Source: Herbiconiux ginsengi
GTDB taxonomy: Bacteria > Actinomycetota > Actinomycetes > Actinomycetales > Microbacteriaceae
Assembly (NCBI RefSeq): GCF_900107435.1
Contig: NZ_FNPZ01000001.1
Location: forward strand, 34,960-98,959
Length of the DNA stretch: 64,000 nt
Direction: 5' to 3'
Positions 55,383 through 63,234 of the stretch are shown here, piece by piece. The notes under the pieces were generated by a model that was not told where the DNA came from, did no database searches, and was given only the letters and a program-made list of their open reading frames with translations. A program made the translations under genes and the position numbers. Position 1 is the stretch's first letter, and each line of letters opens with the position of its first letter.

Positions 55383-56039
55383 ATGCGTGAGGTATTCCAG
55401 CAAGAGCTGCGCGAAGTCCAGGAGCGTCTCGTCGAGATCTCCGAACTCGTCACCGTGGCCATCACGAACGCCACCGAGGCGTTCAACGAGTCCAACGTCA
55501 CCCTCGCCGAGATGGTGATCGCCGAGGACTCGAAGATCGACGCCCTCGCGTCGAGCCTCGACGAGTTGGCGATCAACATCCTCGCCCTGCAGCAGCCGGT
55601 CGCCCGCGACCTGCGCATCGTGGTGACGGCCCTTCGGGTGAGCTCCTCCCTCGAGCGGATGGGCGACATCGCCGAGCACATCGCCCAGCTCGCACGCTAC
55701 CGCTACCCCGACAAGGTCGTGAAGAAGAGCCTGCGCCAGACCTTCGCCGAGATGGGCCGTCTCGACGTCGAGATCGCGAAGAAGCTCACGGTGCTGCTGC
55801 AGACCGAGGACATCGCTCTCGCCGACGAGATGCGCAACGACGACGACAAGATCGACGAGCTGCACGTGAGCGTCTTCGACGCGGTGCTCGGTTCGCACTG
55901 GAAGGGCGAGGCGGTCGACACGGTCGACGTCACGCTGGCCAGCCGCTACCACGAGCGCTTCGCCGACCACGCCGTGAGCATCGCCAAGAAGGTGCAGTAC
56001 CTGGCCACCGGCGAGTGGCAAGGCGCCACGGCCTCCTGA
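55383..56039 (+). CDS. phoU: Phosphate-signalling protein PhoU
   Basis: 218 aa with two PhoU three-helix repeats (about 8-95 and 115-205): MREVFQQELREVQERLVEIS at the start, RDLRIVVTALRVSSSLERMGDIAEHI at the end of repeat 1 (key part ERMGDIAEH) and ASRYHERFADHAVSIAKKV in repeat 2. The two metal-binding helices are intact. PhoU links the state of the Pst transporter to the SenX3 kinase. AGAAAGG precedes the ATG. It is divergent from senX3-regX3. Confidence 0.96.
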   Translation: MREVFQQELREVQERLVEISELVTVAITNATEAFNESNVTLAEMVIAEDSKIDALASSLDELAINILALQQPVARDLRIVVTALRVSSSLERMGDIAEHIAQLARYRYPDKVVKKSLRQTFAEMGRLDVEIAKKLTVLLQTEDIALADEMRNDDDKIDELHVSVFDAVLGSHWKGEAVDTVDVTLASRYHERFADHAVSIAKKVQYLATGEWQGATAS

Positions 56040-56059
56040 CGGAGACACCCTCCGTTCAC

Positions 56060-56102
56060 CGAAGAAGCCCCGGACCTCCTACGAGGTGCCGGGGCTTCTT
56101 CG
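56060..56102. terminator. Strong bidirectional terminator between phoU and gpmA
   Basis: CGAAGAAGCCCCGG and CCGGGGCTTCTTCG form a perfect 14-bp stem. An inner ACCTC/GAGGT stem continues it after one bulged G. The AAGAAG/CTTCTT ends give T-rich exits on both strands. Confidence 0.85.
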
Positions 56103-56122
56103 TGTTCGTGACCTTTTCGGGG

Positions 56123-56875
56123 CTACTTCTTGCCTTGGGCCGCGACCGCTGCGGCTCCGGCGGCGGCGGCCTCGGGGTCGAGGTACTCGCCCGGCCCGAG
56201 GGGCGCGAACGAGGCATCCAGCTTGTAGACGAGCGGGATGCCGGTGGGGATGTTCAGCTCGGCGATCTCGTCGTCGGAGATGCCGTCGAGGTGCTTCACC
56301 AACGCGCGCAACGAGTTGCCGTGGGCGGTGACGAGCACCGTCTTGCCGAGCGCCAGGTCGCCGGTGATGTCGGACTCCCAGTAGGGCAGCATCCGCTCGA
56401 TCACGTCTTTCAGGCATTCGGTGCGCGGCACGTCGTCGCCGAGGTCGGCGTAACGGGGGTCGCCGACCTGCGAGTACGGGTCGTCGTCGGAGATGGGGGG
56501 CGGCGGCACATCGAAGGAGCGGCGCCAGGTCTGGAACTGCTCGGGGCCGTACTCGGCGAGCGTCTGCGCCTTGTCTTTGCCCTGCAGGGCGCCGTAGTGG
56601 CGCTCGTTGAGGCGCCAGGAGCGCTTCACGTCGATCCACAGGCGGTCGGCCACCTCGAGAGCGAGGTTCGCGGTCTGGATGGCCCGGGTCAGCCGTGACG
56701 TGTAGAGCACGTCGGGCAGCAGGCCCGACTCGGCCAGCAGTTCACCGGCGCGCTTGGCCTCGCCGACGCCGAGCTCGGAGAGCGGCACGTCGACCCAGCC
56801 GGTGAACAGGTTCTTCTGGTTCCACTCGCTGTTGCCGTGGCGCAGCAGGATCAGGGTGTAGGGCTCAGTTGGCAT
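56123..56875 (-). CDS. gpmA: 2,3-bisphosphoglycerate-dependent phosphoglycerate mutase
   Basis: 250 aa. The phosphohistidine motif [18 protein letters not shown] (His about 11) is followed by [17 protein letters not shown], and the second catalytic His lies in [11 protein letters not shown] (about 186). It interconverts 3- and 2-phosphoglycerate in glycolysis. A short Ala-rich tail ends the protein. Position beside senX3-regX3-phoU matches mycobacteria (gpm1 at Rv0489). The divergent methyltransferase starts 68 bp away. Confidence 0.96.
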   Translation of the reverse strand: MPTEPYTLILLRHGNSEWNQKNLFTGWVDVPLSELGVGEAKRAGELLAESGLLPDVLYTSRLTRAIQTANLALEVADRLWIDVKRSWRLNERHYGALQGKDKAQTLAEYGPEQFQTWRRSFDVPPPPISDDDPYSQVGDPRYADLGDDVPRTECLKDVIERMLPYWESDITGDLALGKTVLVTAHGNSLRALVKHLDGISDDEIAELNIPTGIPLVYKLDASFAPLGPGEYLDPEAAAAGAAAVAAQGKK

Positions 56876-56943
56876 GCCCCAATCCTATGGGAGCGACGCG
56901 GATGCGCGGGGGCCGGGCCATCGCCGCATGGTTGGATGGAGCC

Positions 56944-57768
56944 ATGCCGATCGGGGCCGTCACGCGGGGAACCACCAACACCAATCGCCTCCGCCGCGTC
57001 GACCGCTGGATAAGCACACTCGGCGTCCTGCAGCGCACCGACGACCCGCTCGTGGTCGACCTGGGCTACGGCGCCAGCGGGGTCACCGCATTCGAATTGC
57101 AGGCGCGGCTCGCGAGGGTGCGGCCCGACGTGCAGGTCACGGGTCTCGAGATCGCCCCGGAGCGGGTGGCAACCGCGGTGGCCCAGTTGAAGGACGTGCG
57201 CGACGGACGCACCTCGTTCGCCCGGGATGCACGCGTCGCCTTCGCGGTGGGCGGGTTCGAGGTGCCCTTGCCCGCGGGCAGGCGGGCTGCCGTCATCCGT
57301 GCCTTCAACGTGCTGCGGCAGTACGACGAGACGGCGGTGCCGGATGCCTGGCGCCTGATGGTCTCGCGGCTGCAGCCGGCCGGGCTGCTGGTGGAGGGCA
57401 CCTGCAACGAGGTGGGCCGGGTGAGCAGCTGGGTGGCGGTGGGGCAGGGCGGCCCCGAGTCGTTCAGTGTGTCGCTGCGCCTGACGGAGCTCGAGCACCC
57501 GTCGATCGTCGCGGAGCGATTGCCGAAGGTGCTCATCCACCGCAACGTGCCCGGCGAGCCCGTGCACCGGTTTCTGGCCGACCTCGACCGGTTCTGGCAG
57601 CACAACGCCGGGCTCGGCACCTACGGGCCGGCTCAACGCTGGATCGCGATCGCCGCGGCGATGACGGGCGCCGGATGGGACGTGCGCACGCCCCGCAAGC
57701 GCCTCCGGCTCGGCGAACTCACCGTGCCCTGGGCGCAGGTCGAGCCCCGCGGCTACTCCTGGGGGTAG
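56944..57768 (+). CDS. Class I SAM-dependent methyltransferase
   Basis: 274 aa from ATG 56944. The SAM site is VVDLGYGASGVTAFELQARL (about 40-59; motif I is DLGYGASG), then VTGLEIAPERV (acidic loop, about 72-82). The expected motif IV is changed (AAVIRAFNVLRQYDE). The C-terminal half (LIHRNVPGEPVHRFLADLDR) is peculiar to an uncharacterised actinobacterial family beside gpm. The substrate is unknown. Its stop lies 6 bp from the stop of the convergent lipoprotein gene, so the two transcripts must overlap. Confidence 0.86.
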   Translation: MPIGAVTRGTTNTNRLRRVDRWISTLGVLQRTDDPLVVDLGYGASGVTAFELQARLARVRPDVQVTGLEIAPERVATAVAQLKDVRDGRTSFARDARVAFAVGGFEVPLPAGRRAAVIRAFNVLRQYDETAVPDAWRLMVSRLQPAGLLVEGTCNEVGRVSSWVAVGQGGPESFSVSLRLTELEHPSIVAERLPKVLIHRNVPGEPVHRFLADLDRFWQHNAGLGTYGPAQRWIAIAAAMTGAGWDVRTPRKRLRLGELTVPWAQVEPRGYSWG

Positions 57769-57774
57769 CCCGCG

Positions 57775-58200
57775 CTACTTGACGGGCAGCACGACCTCAC
57801 GGCCGTCGACCTGGACGGTCAGGGGCTCGGCGGGAGTGACTTTCGACGGCGTCCAGAAGACCGAGGTGTGCGGCACGAAGTCCATGGTGCACGGCCCGTC
57901 GGACACCGGCATGGTGGTGATGGCGACCGTGTTGCCCTCACCGGCGGGCTCGACCACGCTGATGTGCGAGCCGATCACCGGGCAGGTGGAGCTACCGGAG
58001 ATGGCGATGGCGATGCTGTCGCCCTCGCCGATCCAGAAGGCCTGCAGGCCGTCGTCGCCGCCCTCGGACTCCTGGGCGACGTGCTCCTCGTCGGGCAGCC
58101 CGGAGAAGTTCTCGGTGGGCCCGGTGACCGTGCAGCCGGCCAGCAGCAGCGACGCGGCGAGAACGGGCAGAGCGATCAGGGCGGAGGTGCGCATCTTCAT
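57775..58200 (-). CDS. Putative lipoprotein of unknown function
   Basis: 141 aa from ATG 58200. The signal peptide has the lipobox LLLAGC (Cys about 22). The mature part is a small beta protein with two Cys (SSTCPVIG, GPCTMDF) that could form a disulfide, and it ends VDGREVVLPVK. No family is recognised. It lies downstream of the FUSC gene on the same strand, with 42 bp between. Confidence 0.82.
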   Translation of the reverse strand: MKMRTSALIALPVLAASLLLAGCTVTGPTENFSGLPDEEHVAQESEGGDDGLQAFWIGEGDSIAIAISGSSTCPVIGSHISVVEPAGEGNTVAITTMPVSDGPCTMDFVPHTSVFWTPSKVTPAEPLTVQVDGREVVLPVK

Positions 58201-58242
58201 GCTGCTAACGGTATCGAACACTGAGGGCCGCGCGAGCACTTT

Positions 58243-59361
58243 TCACTGACTGATGTCGGGGAGGGTGCGGAAGGCTTCGTCGGCGGGCATGCCGCTGGCG
58301 CCCAGGAGGTCGAGCACGAGCGGGCGGATGGAGAGCACCAGGGCCGCCTCCGAGACCGGCTCGTCGGGAACGAGGGTGCGCGGATCGAGAGTGATGGCGA
58401 TGAGGACCAGGCTCTGCCGCACGATCGGGCGGAGCTCGGGCCGGTCGATGCTCTGCGCCAGCATCGACCCGGCGCTCTGCAGACCGGCGAAGACCTCCGC
58501 GATCTCGGGCCGCGGCCGCCCGGCGGGCAGCACGGCCAGGCGGCGGCTCACCACCCGCAGATTGCGGGCGCCCCGATCCAGGTTCAGCTGCATCACCTGC
58601 AGGTCGGCGAGCTCGCCCCGGTGCTTGCGGAGGAAGGGCGAGATGCGCGCGATCGCCACGGCGGAGTCGATCGACGCCTTCCACTGGTCGAGCAGGCCCT
58701 GCGTCTCGCGCGCGCGACCCAGCACGACCTCGGCCGTGTGCTGGTCGCCGAGTCGCAGCACGGTGACGAGCGATGAGGTGAGACCGTTGAAGACGGCGAA
58801 GAACTTCAGGGCCTCCCGCCGCGCCGCCCGACGCGGGTCGCGCGGCAGCAGCGCCGTGCAGGCGAGCCCGACCAGGCCACCGACCACCGCGTCGGCCGTG
58901 CGGGTGAACGGTCCGCCGGGCGGCACCGGGGTGAGCGCCACCAAGGCCGCCTGCACCGCCGCCACGATCGGGATGCCCGGCAGCGGTGACAGCGCACGGG
59001 TGACGGCGAGCACCGCCAGCATGGTCAGCGCGAACTGCCACAGCCCTTGGCCGAAGGCGAGCAGGATCAGCTCGCTGAGGGTGATGCCGATCGTCATCGC
59101 GATGGCCGTCTCGAGCACGCGGCGCGGCCGGGCGTCGAGCACCAGACCGAGACTCGACAGACTCACGGTCACCGCGGCGATCGGGAACTCGTGGCCCAGC
59201 ACGTAGCGCGCGAGCGCGTACGCGACCGTCACGGCGACGACGAGTTGCAGGATCGCCGCCGCGCTCGCCCAAGTGCGGTCGACGCCGCCGCGCGCGGTGG
59301 CCTCCCAGCGGCGCCGGAGCATGACGGGTGTCTCGTCGTCGGCCGGCGTCGCGTCGGTCAT
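58243..59361 (-). CDS. FUSC-family membrane protein (aromatic acid exporter-like)
   Basis: 372 aa. About six membrane helices in the first 190 residues carry the FUSC pattern (AAVTVSLSSLGLVLDARPRR, VLETAIAMTIGITLSEL, TRTADAVVGGLVGLA). A cytosolic helical domain follows (about 190-372). FUSC proteins resemble AaeB-type exporters of aromatic acids, but this is a half-size form that would need to dimerise. The substrate is unknown. It is 6 bp downstream of the YgfZ gene and part of that operon. Confidence 0.88.
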   Translation of the reverse strand: MTDATPADDETPVMLRRRWEATARGGVDRTWASAAAILQLVVAVTVAYALARYVLGHEFPIAAVTVSLSSLGLVLDARPRRVLETAIAMTIGITLSELILLAFGQGLWQFALTMLAVLAVTRALSPLPGIPIVAAVQAALVALTPVPPGGPFTRTADAVVGGLVGLACTALLPRDPRRAARREALKFFAVFNGLTSSLVTVLRLGDQHTAEVVLGRARETQGLLDQWKASIDSAVAIARISPFLRKHRGELADLQVMQLNLDRGARNLRVVSRRLAVLPAGRPRPEIAEVFAGLQSAGSMLAQSIDRPELRPIVRQSLVLIAITLDPRTLVPDEPVSEAALVLSIRPLVLDLLGASGMPADEAFRTLPDISQ

Positions 59362-59367
59362 GCGCGT

Positions 59368-60540
59368 CTAGCGGGAGCGGGCGCCCAGCCGGGGCAGGCG
59401 CGGCACGCGACCCACCGTGGCACCAGCCTCGGGCGAGACGATCTCTTCCGCCGTGGCGGCGACGTCACCGTCGGCGGTGCGCACGACCACCGGGGCGTCG
59501 ACCGGCAGCTGGCGCTTCACCACAGCGAGCGCGATCGGCCCCCACTCGTGGTGGATGGCGACCGAGGTCACGTGCCCGGCGGCATCCTCCGCACCGGAGG
59601 CGAACACCTCGTCGCCCGCGACAGGGAGCACGGCATCCGAGCCGTCGAGGTTCAGCAGCACCAGGCGGCGCGGCGGGTGCCCGAGGTTGTGCACCTTCGC
59701 CACGGTCTCCTGCCCGCGGTAGCAGCCCTTGCTCAGGTGCACCGCCGACCGCATCCAGTCGAGCTCGTGCGGGATGGAGCGCTCGTCGACCTCGGTCGAC
59801 AGGCGCGGCCGCCAGGCAGCGATGCGGAGCGCCTCGGCGGCGAGCAGCCCTGCCACACCGAGCTCCCCAGACCGCACGGCCTCCACCAGCTGCGGGAGCG
59901 CGGATCGCGGCACGAGCGTCTCGCGCCAGAACCAGCTCGCACCCGGATGCTCATCAACCACGGCGTACTGCACTCCGCCGGCCACGACCTCGGGCCACGG
60001 GTCGGCCCAGGTGAGGGGATGCCCGTTGCCGGTGTGCGCCAGGGCCGCGAGGGCCGCCGGAGCGGCGGTGTCGGGCCCGTCGGCGAGCCATCCGATGGTC
60101 GCGAACTCGTCGCTGCGATCGGCGATCTCGACGCGGAGCATGAAGCGCATCCGCTGCAGCCACTGTTCGAGCGGCGCGGTCTCGGCGGCGTCGACCAGCA
60201 GCCAGGCGGTCTCGCCGTCGTCGAAGAGGCGGATGGCGTGCTCGATGCGGCCGTTGGCACTGAGCAGCAGCGTCTCGGCCGAAGCGCCGGGGGCGAGCTC
60301 GCGGATGCTCTGGCTCGTCACCGAGTCGAGCCAGCTCAGCCGATCGGGGCCGGAGACCGAGATGACACCGCGGTTCGACAGGTCGACGACGACGGATGCG
60401 CCGGAGCCGACGGGCGCACCCGAGCCGCCCGCGAGCATCCGCTGTTCGACGATCGGGTTGCCGTAGTGCGCGGCGATGCCCTCGTCGGGAACGGATGCCG
60501 CGACGGCACCCGGGAGATCGAGGAACGGCGAGGCCGTCAC
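59368..60540 (-). CDS. ygfZ: YgfZ/GcvT-like folate-binding protein
   Basis: 390 aa from GTG 60540; a TTG at 60549 overlapping the previous stop is also open. The GcvT-like folate fold begins VVDLSNRGVISVSGPDRLSW, and the YgfZ signature is KGCYRGQETVAKVHNLGHPP (about 240-259), with its conserved Cys. It helps repair or assemble certain iron-sulfur proteins, in a folate-dependent manner. It is operonic with the nitrobindin-like gene before it and the FUSC gene after it. Confidence 0.92.
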   Translation of the reverse strand: MTASPFLDLPGAVAASVPDEGIAAHYGNPIVEQRMLAGGSGAPVGSGASVVVDLSNRGVISVSGPDRLSWLDSVTSQSIRELAPGASAETLLLSANGRIEHAIRLFDDGETAWLLVDAAETAPLEQWLQRMRFMLRVEIADRSDEFATIGWLADGPDTAAPAALAALAHTGNGHPLTWADPWPEVVAGGVQYAVVDEHPGASWFWRETLVPRSALPQLVEAVRSGELGVAGLLAAEALRIAAWRPRLSTEVDERSIPHELDWMRSAVHLSKGCYRGQETVAKVHNLGHPPRRLVLLNLDGSDAVLPVAGDEVFASGAEDAAGHVTSVAIHHEWGPIALAVVKRQLPVDAPVVVRTADGDVAATAEEIVSPEAGATVGRVPRLPRLGARSR

Positions 60541-60545
60541 GGCGC

Positions 60546-61148
60546 TCAATCCGCCTTCGCGAGTCGCGCCGAGGCGTGAGTGCGCAGGTCTTGACCGAGG
60601 GCCGCGATGTCCCACGCCCAGAGCAGGTGGTTGTCGACGAGACCGTAGATGCGGGTGGCGGCCGCGTACTCCTTGGCCGACTGGGTGCGCACCACGGCGT
60701 CGGTGGCGAGATCGATGCGCGGACCCTTGACCTGGCCGAGGTAGAGCTCGCTGACGCCGGTGGGGTGCACGATCGACACCTCGATGTCGAAGCCCTCGGC
60801 CGAGTTGCGGAGCGTCTCGACCGACTGGGCGGTGTTGAACGGGCGGGGACCGACGCCCGGGAGCATGCCCGGACCCGCGTCGCCCTCGATGTGCAGGCGG
60901 GCGAGCCGCCAGTAGCCGGTCTCGGAGGTGAGCGGCTGGCCTTCGACGTCATCGCCGAGCAGCCAGGTGTAGGAGCTGTAGTTCAGAAAGGGCAGCCCGT
61001 CGTGGCTGAAGCTGATGCGCTGACCGAACTCCTGCGAGACGTTCTCGTCTCCCACGGCGTAGTCGATGACGCCCGTGCCTTCCCAGACCCCGATCAACCA
61101 CGACAGGGGCACCAGCTCGGCGGGCAGGCCGGTGGGGATCTCGATCAC
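60546..61148 (-). CDS. Nitrobindin-like FABP-fold haem protein (DUF1794)
   Basis: 200 aa. The family motif GxWxGxG appears as GVWEGTG (about 20-26). The ten-stranded barrel continues with FSHDGLPFLNYSS, TGYWRLARL and VHPTGVSELYLGQV. The likely axial haem His is in THASARL near residue 191. Relatives in mycobacteria (Rv0813c, Rv2717c) bind haem or fatty ligands and are proposed to handle nitric oxide or peroxynitrite. Which ligand is bound here is unknown. Its stop lies 5 bp before the YgfZ start. Confidence 0.9.
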   Translation of the reverse strand: MIEIPTGLPAELVPLSWLIGVWEGTGVIDYAVGDENVSQEFGQRISFSHDGLPFLNYSSYTWLLGDDVEGQPLTSETGYWRLARLHIEGDAGPGMLPGVGPRPFNTAQSVETLRNSAEGFDIEVSIVHPTGVSELYLGQVKGPRIDLATDAVVRTQSAKEYAAATRIYGLVDNHLLWAWDIAALGQDLRTHASARLAKAD

Positions 61149-61167
61149 AGGCTCAGCACCGCAGCTT

Positions 61168-61281
61168 TCAGCGCTGGCCGCGGAACAGCTTGTAGACGAC
61201 GACTCCCGCCGTCCAGGCGATGGCGAGGCTCGCGAGCCCGAGAAGCCCGATGAACAGGAGTTCTAGCGCGACGTAGGACAT
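61168..61281 (-). CDS. 37-residue single-helix membrane protein
   Basis: A short frame with ATG at 61281 and stop at 61168: MSYVALELLFIGLLGLASLA, then a continuing helix, then VVVYKLFRGQR. It is one hydrophobic helix with a basic C-terminal end. It starts 2 bp after the stop of the upstream membrane protein and ends 19 bp before the nitrobindin start, so it fits neatly into the operon. Too short for usual gene finding; function unknown. The tight spacing is the main reason to believe it. Confidence 0.65.
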   Translation of the reverse strand: MSYVALELLFIGLLGLASLAIAWTAGVVVYKLFRGQR

Positions 61282-61283
61282 GT

Positions 61284-61571
61284 CTAAAGCTTAGCGCCCG
61301 CCGCGAAGGCCAAGGGACCCAGCACCACGGTGGCCAGGGCGAGGATGACGACCGCACCGCCGACGCTCGCCGAGACGCGGTTCACGAAGCCCTTGCGTTC
61401 GCGCACGAGCAGCTGGACGCCGAAGGTCACGAGCAGCGCGAGGCCCAGCACCACGGGCATGAACACGAGGAATTCCCCCGGAGTCACGAACACCCCGACG
61501 GCCGCCACGGCGAGGATCGTCAGGATCCACACCGGGACTACGCTTCTCATGAGCAGACTCATACCCGTCAT
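61284..61571 (-). CDS. Small three-helix membrane protein
   Basis: 95 aa (ATG 61571, or ATG 61562). Hydrophobic helices lie at about 10-28, 34-53 and 68-90, with RERKGFVNR between the second and third. No domain is recognised. It is divergent from the glnR-like gene by 45 bp and heads the operon running to FUSC. Function unknown. Confidence 0.8.
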   Translation of the reverse strand: MTGMSLLMRSVVPVWILTILAVAAVGVFVTPGEFLVFMPVVLGLALLVTFGVQLLVRERKGFVNRVSASVGGAVVILALATVVLGPLAFAAGAKL

Positions 61572-61616
61572 TCTGCCCGATAGTATGTACCGCAGGCGTT
61601 CTCTGGAGGATCTTAC

Positions 61617-62309
61617 GTGGCGCAGTTGTTGATCCTGACCTCTGCGGTCGACCGCGAGGTGTTACCCGCGCTCTCGCTCCTGAGCCATCGCACCCGCCAG
61701 ATCCCCGCCGAAGCATCGCAGCTGGTCAACACCCCGAACAGCGATCTCATCTTCGTCGACGCCCGCCACGATCTCGCCAGCGCCCGCTCGCTCTGCAAGA
61801 TCCTGTCGAGCACCGGCATCGGCGTTCCGGTCGTGCTCATCCTCACCGAGGGCGGGCTCACCGCGGTCAGCGCCGAATGGGGCGCGGCGGATGTCGTGCT
61901 CGAGACGGCCGGGCCCGCTGAAGTCGACACGCGCATCCGTCTCGCCATCGGCCGGCAGGTGCAAGACCAGTCGACCTCGAAGATCCAGGCCTCCGGTGTC
62001 GTGATCGACGAGGCGAGCTACTCGGCCCGCGTGCACGGCCGCCCGCTCGACCTCACCTTCAAGGAGTTCGAGCTGCTGCGCTTCTTCGCGATGCACCCGT
62101 CGCGGGTGTTCACGCGCGAGCAGTTGCTCAGCGAGGTCTGGGGCTACGACTACTTCGGCGGCACCCGAACGGTCGACGTGCACGTGCGGCGGCTACGGGC
62201 GAAACTGGGCGACCTCGAATCGCTGATCGGCACCGTGCGCAACGTGGGGTACCGCTTCAACTTCTTCGAGGACGACAATGAGCGACTCGCTCACACTCTC
62301 AATCAGTAG
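61617..62309 (+). CDS. glnR: GlnR-like orphan response regulator
   Basis: 230 aa from GTG 61617, with TGGAGG upstream. The receiver-like domain (1-115) keeps the central Asp48 (LIFVDARHD) but has Thr-Ser where the acidic pair should be and no conserved Lys. It is therefore an atypical, probably phosphorylation-independent receiver, as described for GlnR. The winged helix (about 130-220) has [20 protein letters not shown] and [16 protein letters not shown]. No kinase is nearby. GlnR controls nitrogen genes. The glnR-mshD order equals Rv0818-Rv0819. Its last 32 bp overlap mshD. Confidence 0.87.
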   Translation: MAQLLILTSAVDREVLPALSLLSHRTRQIPAEASQLVNTPNSDLIFVDARHDLASARSLCKILSSTGIGVPVVLILTEGGLTAVSAEWGAADVVLETAGPAEVDTRIRLAIGRQVQDQSTSKIQASGVVIDEASYSARVHGRPLDLTFKEFELLRFFAMHPSRVFTREQLLSEVWGYDYFGGTRTVDVHVRRLRAKLGDLESLIGTVRNVGYRFNFFEDDNERLAHTLNQ

Positions 62310-63189
62310 CCCCGACGACGCACGCGAGCCATTCCTGCGCCTGGTAGCCCGAGCGGCCCTGGTCGACGGTCAGCAGCCGTTCAACGATCAGGCCCTGGTG
62401 GATGCGGGCAAGGGCTCGCGCTCGCTCCTGCTGGCCCAGCGCAGCGGCACCGTCGTGGGGGCCGCGATCGTGGGGCAGGGCGAGCTGGAGTTCGTGATCG
62501 ATCCCGAATGGCGCGAGGAGGGGCTGGGGCGGCAGTTCCTCGACATCCTGTTGCGCAACCAAGGGGTGCCGGGCCCGGATGACGAGGGGCTGCGGGCCTG
62601 GGCGCACGGCGACCATCCGGCGTCGCGACGCCTGGCCGCCAGCCATCGCTTCGACGCGGTGCGCACCCTCCTGCAATTGCGGCGCGAGCTGCCCGCCACG
62701 CTGACGGCGCCGGATGCGCCGGCCGGCTTCACGCTGTCGACCTTCCGCGGCGGCCGCGACGTCGACGACTGGGTCGACCTGAACGCCCGGGTCTTCGCCG
62801 AGCATGCCGAGCAGGGCGGACTCACAGCCGAAGACCTGAGCTTCCGCCGCTCGGAGTCATGGTTCGAGCCCGACGACTTCTTGCTGCTGCGCGACGCATC
62901 CGGGCGCCTCGTGGGCTACAACTGGCTCAAGATCGAGCCCGACGACGAGCGGGTGGGCGAGATCTACGTGATCGGCATCGAGGAGGGGCACGCCGGGCAA
63001 GGCCTCGGCCGCTTCCTGATGAACCGCGGTCTCGCCCGCCTGGTGGAACGCGGATGCTCGCAGGCCGCCTTGTTCGTCGACGCCGACAACACCCGCGCCG
63101 TCGCCCTCTACCGGTCGCTCGGTTTCACCGACCACACCATCGACGTGCAGTACCAGCAGCGTCTCCCGCTCCGTCCGCAGCGCCGCTGA
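62278..63189 (+). CDS. mshD: Mycothiol synthase (MshD)
   Basis: 303 aa with two GNAT domains, as in MshD. The N-terminal one is partly degenerate ([20 protein letters not shown], about 82-101). The C-terminal active one has [20 protein letters not shown] (about 229-248), and [20 protein letters not shown] ends the motif set. It acetylates the cysteine amine of Cys-GlcN-inositol, the last step of mycothiol synthesis. The ATG lies inside the end of the glnR-like gene, so translation is coupled. Confidence 0.93.
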   Translation: MSDSLTLSISSPDDAREPFLRLVARAALVDGQQPFNDQALVDAGKGSRSLLLAQRSGTVVGAAIVGQGELEFVIDPEWREEGLGRQFLDILLRNQGVPGPDDEGLRAWAHGDHPASRRLAASHRFDAVRTLLQLRRELPATLTAPDAPAGFTLSTFRGGRDVDDWVDLNARVFAEHAEQGGLTAEDLSFRRSESWFEPDDFLLLRDASGRLVGYNWLKIEPDDERVGEIYVIGIEEGHAGQGLGRFLMNRGLARLVERGCSQAALFVDADNTRAVALYRSLGFTDHTIDVQYQQRLPLRPQRR

Positions 63190-63234
63190 GGTATCCTCGA
63201 AACCACTCCCGTGCGGGAGCGATGGGAGTTCAGG

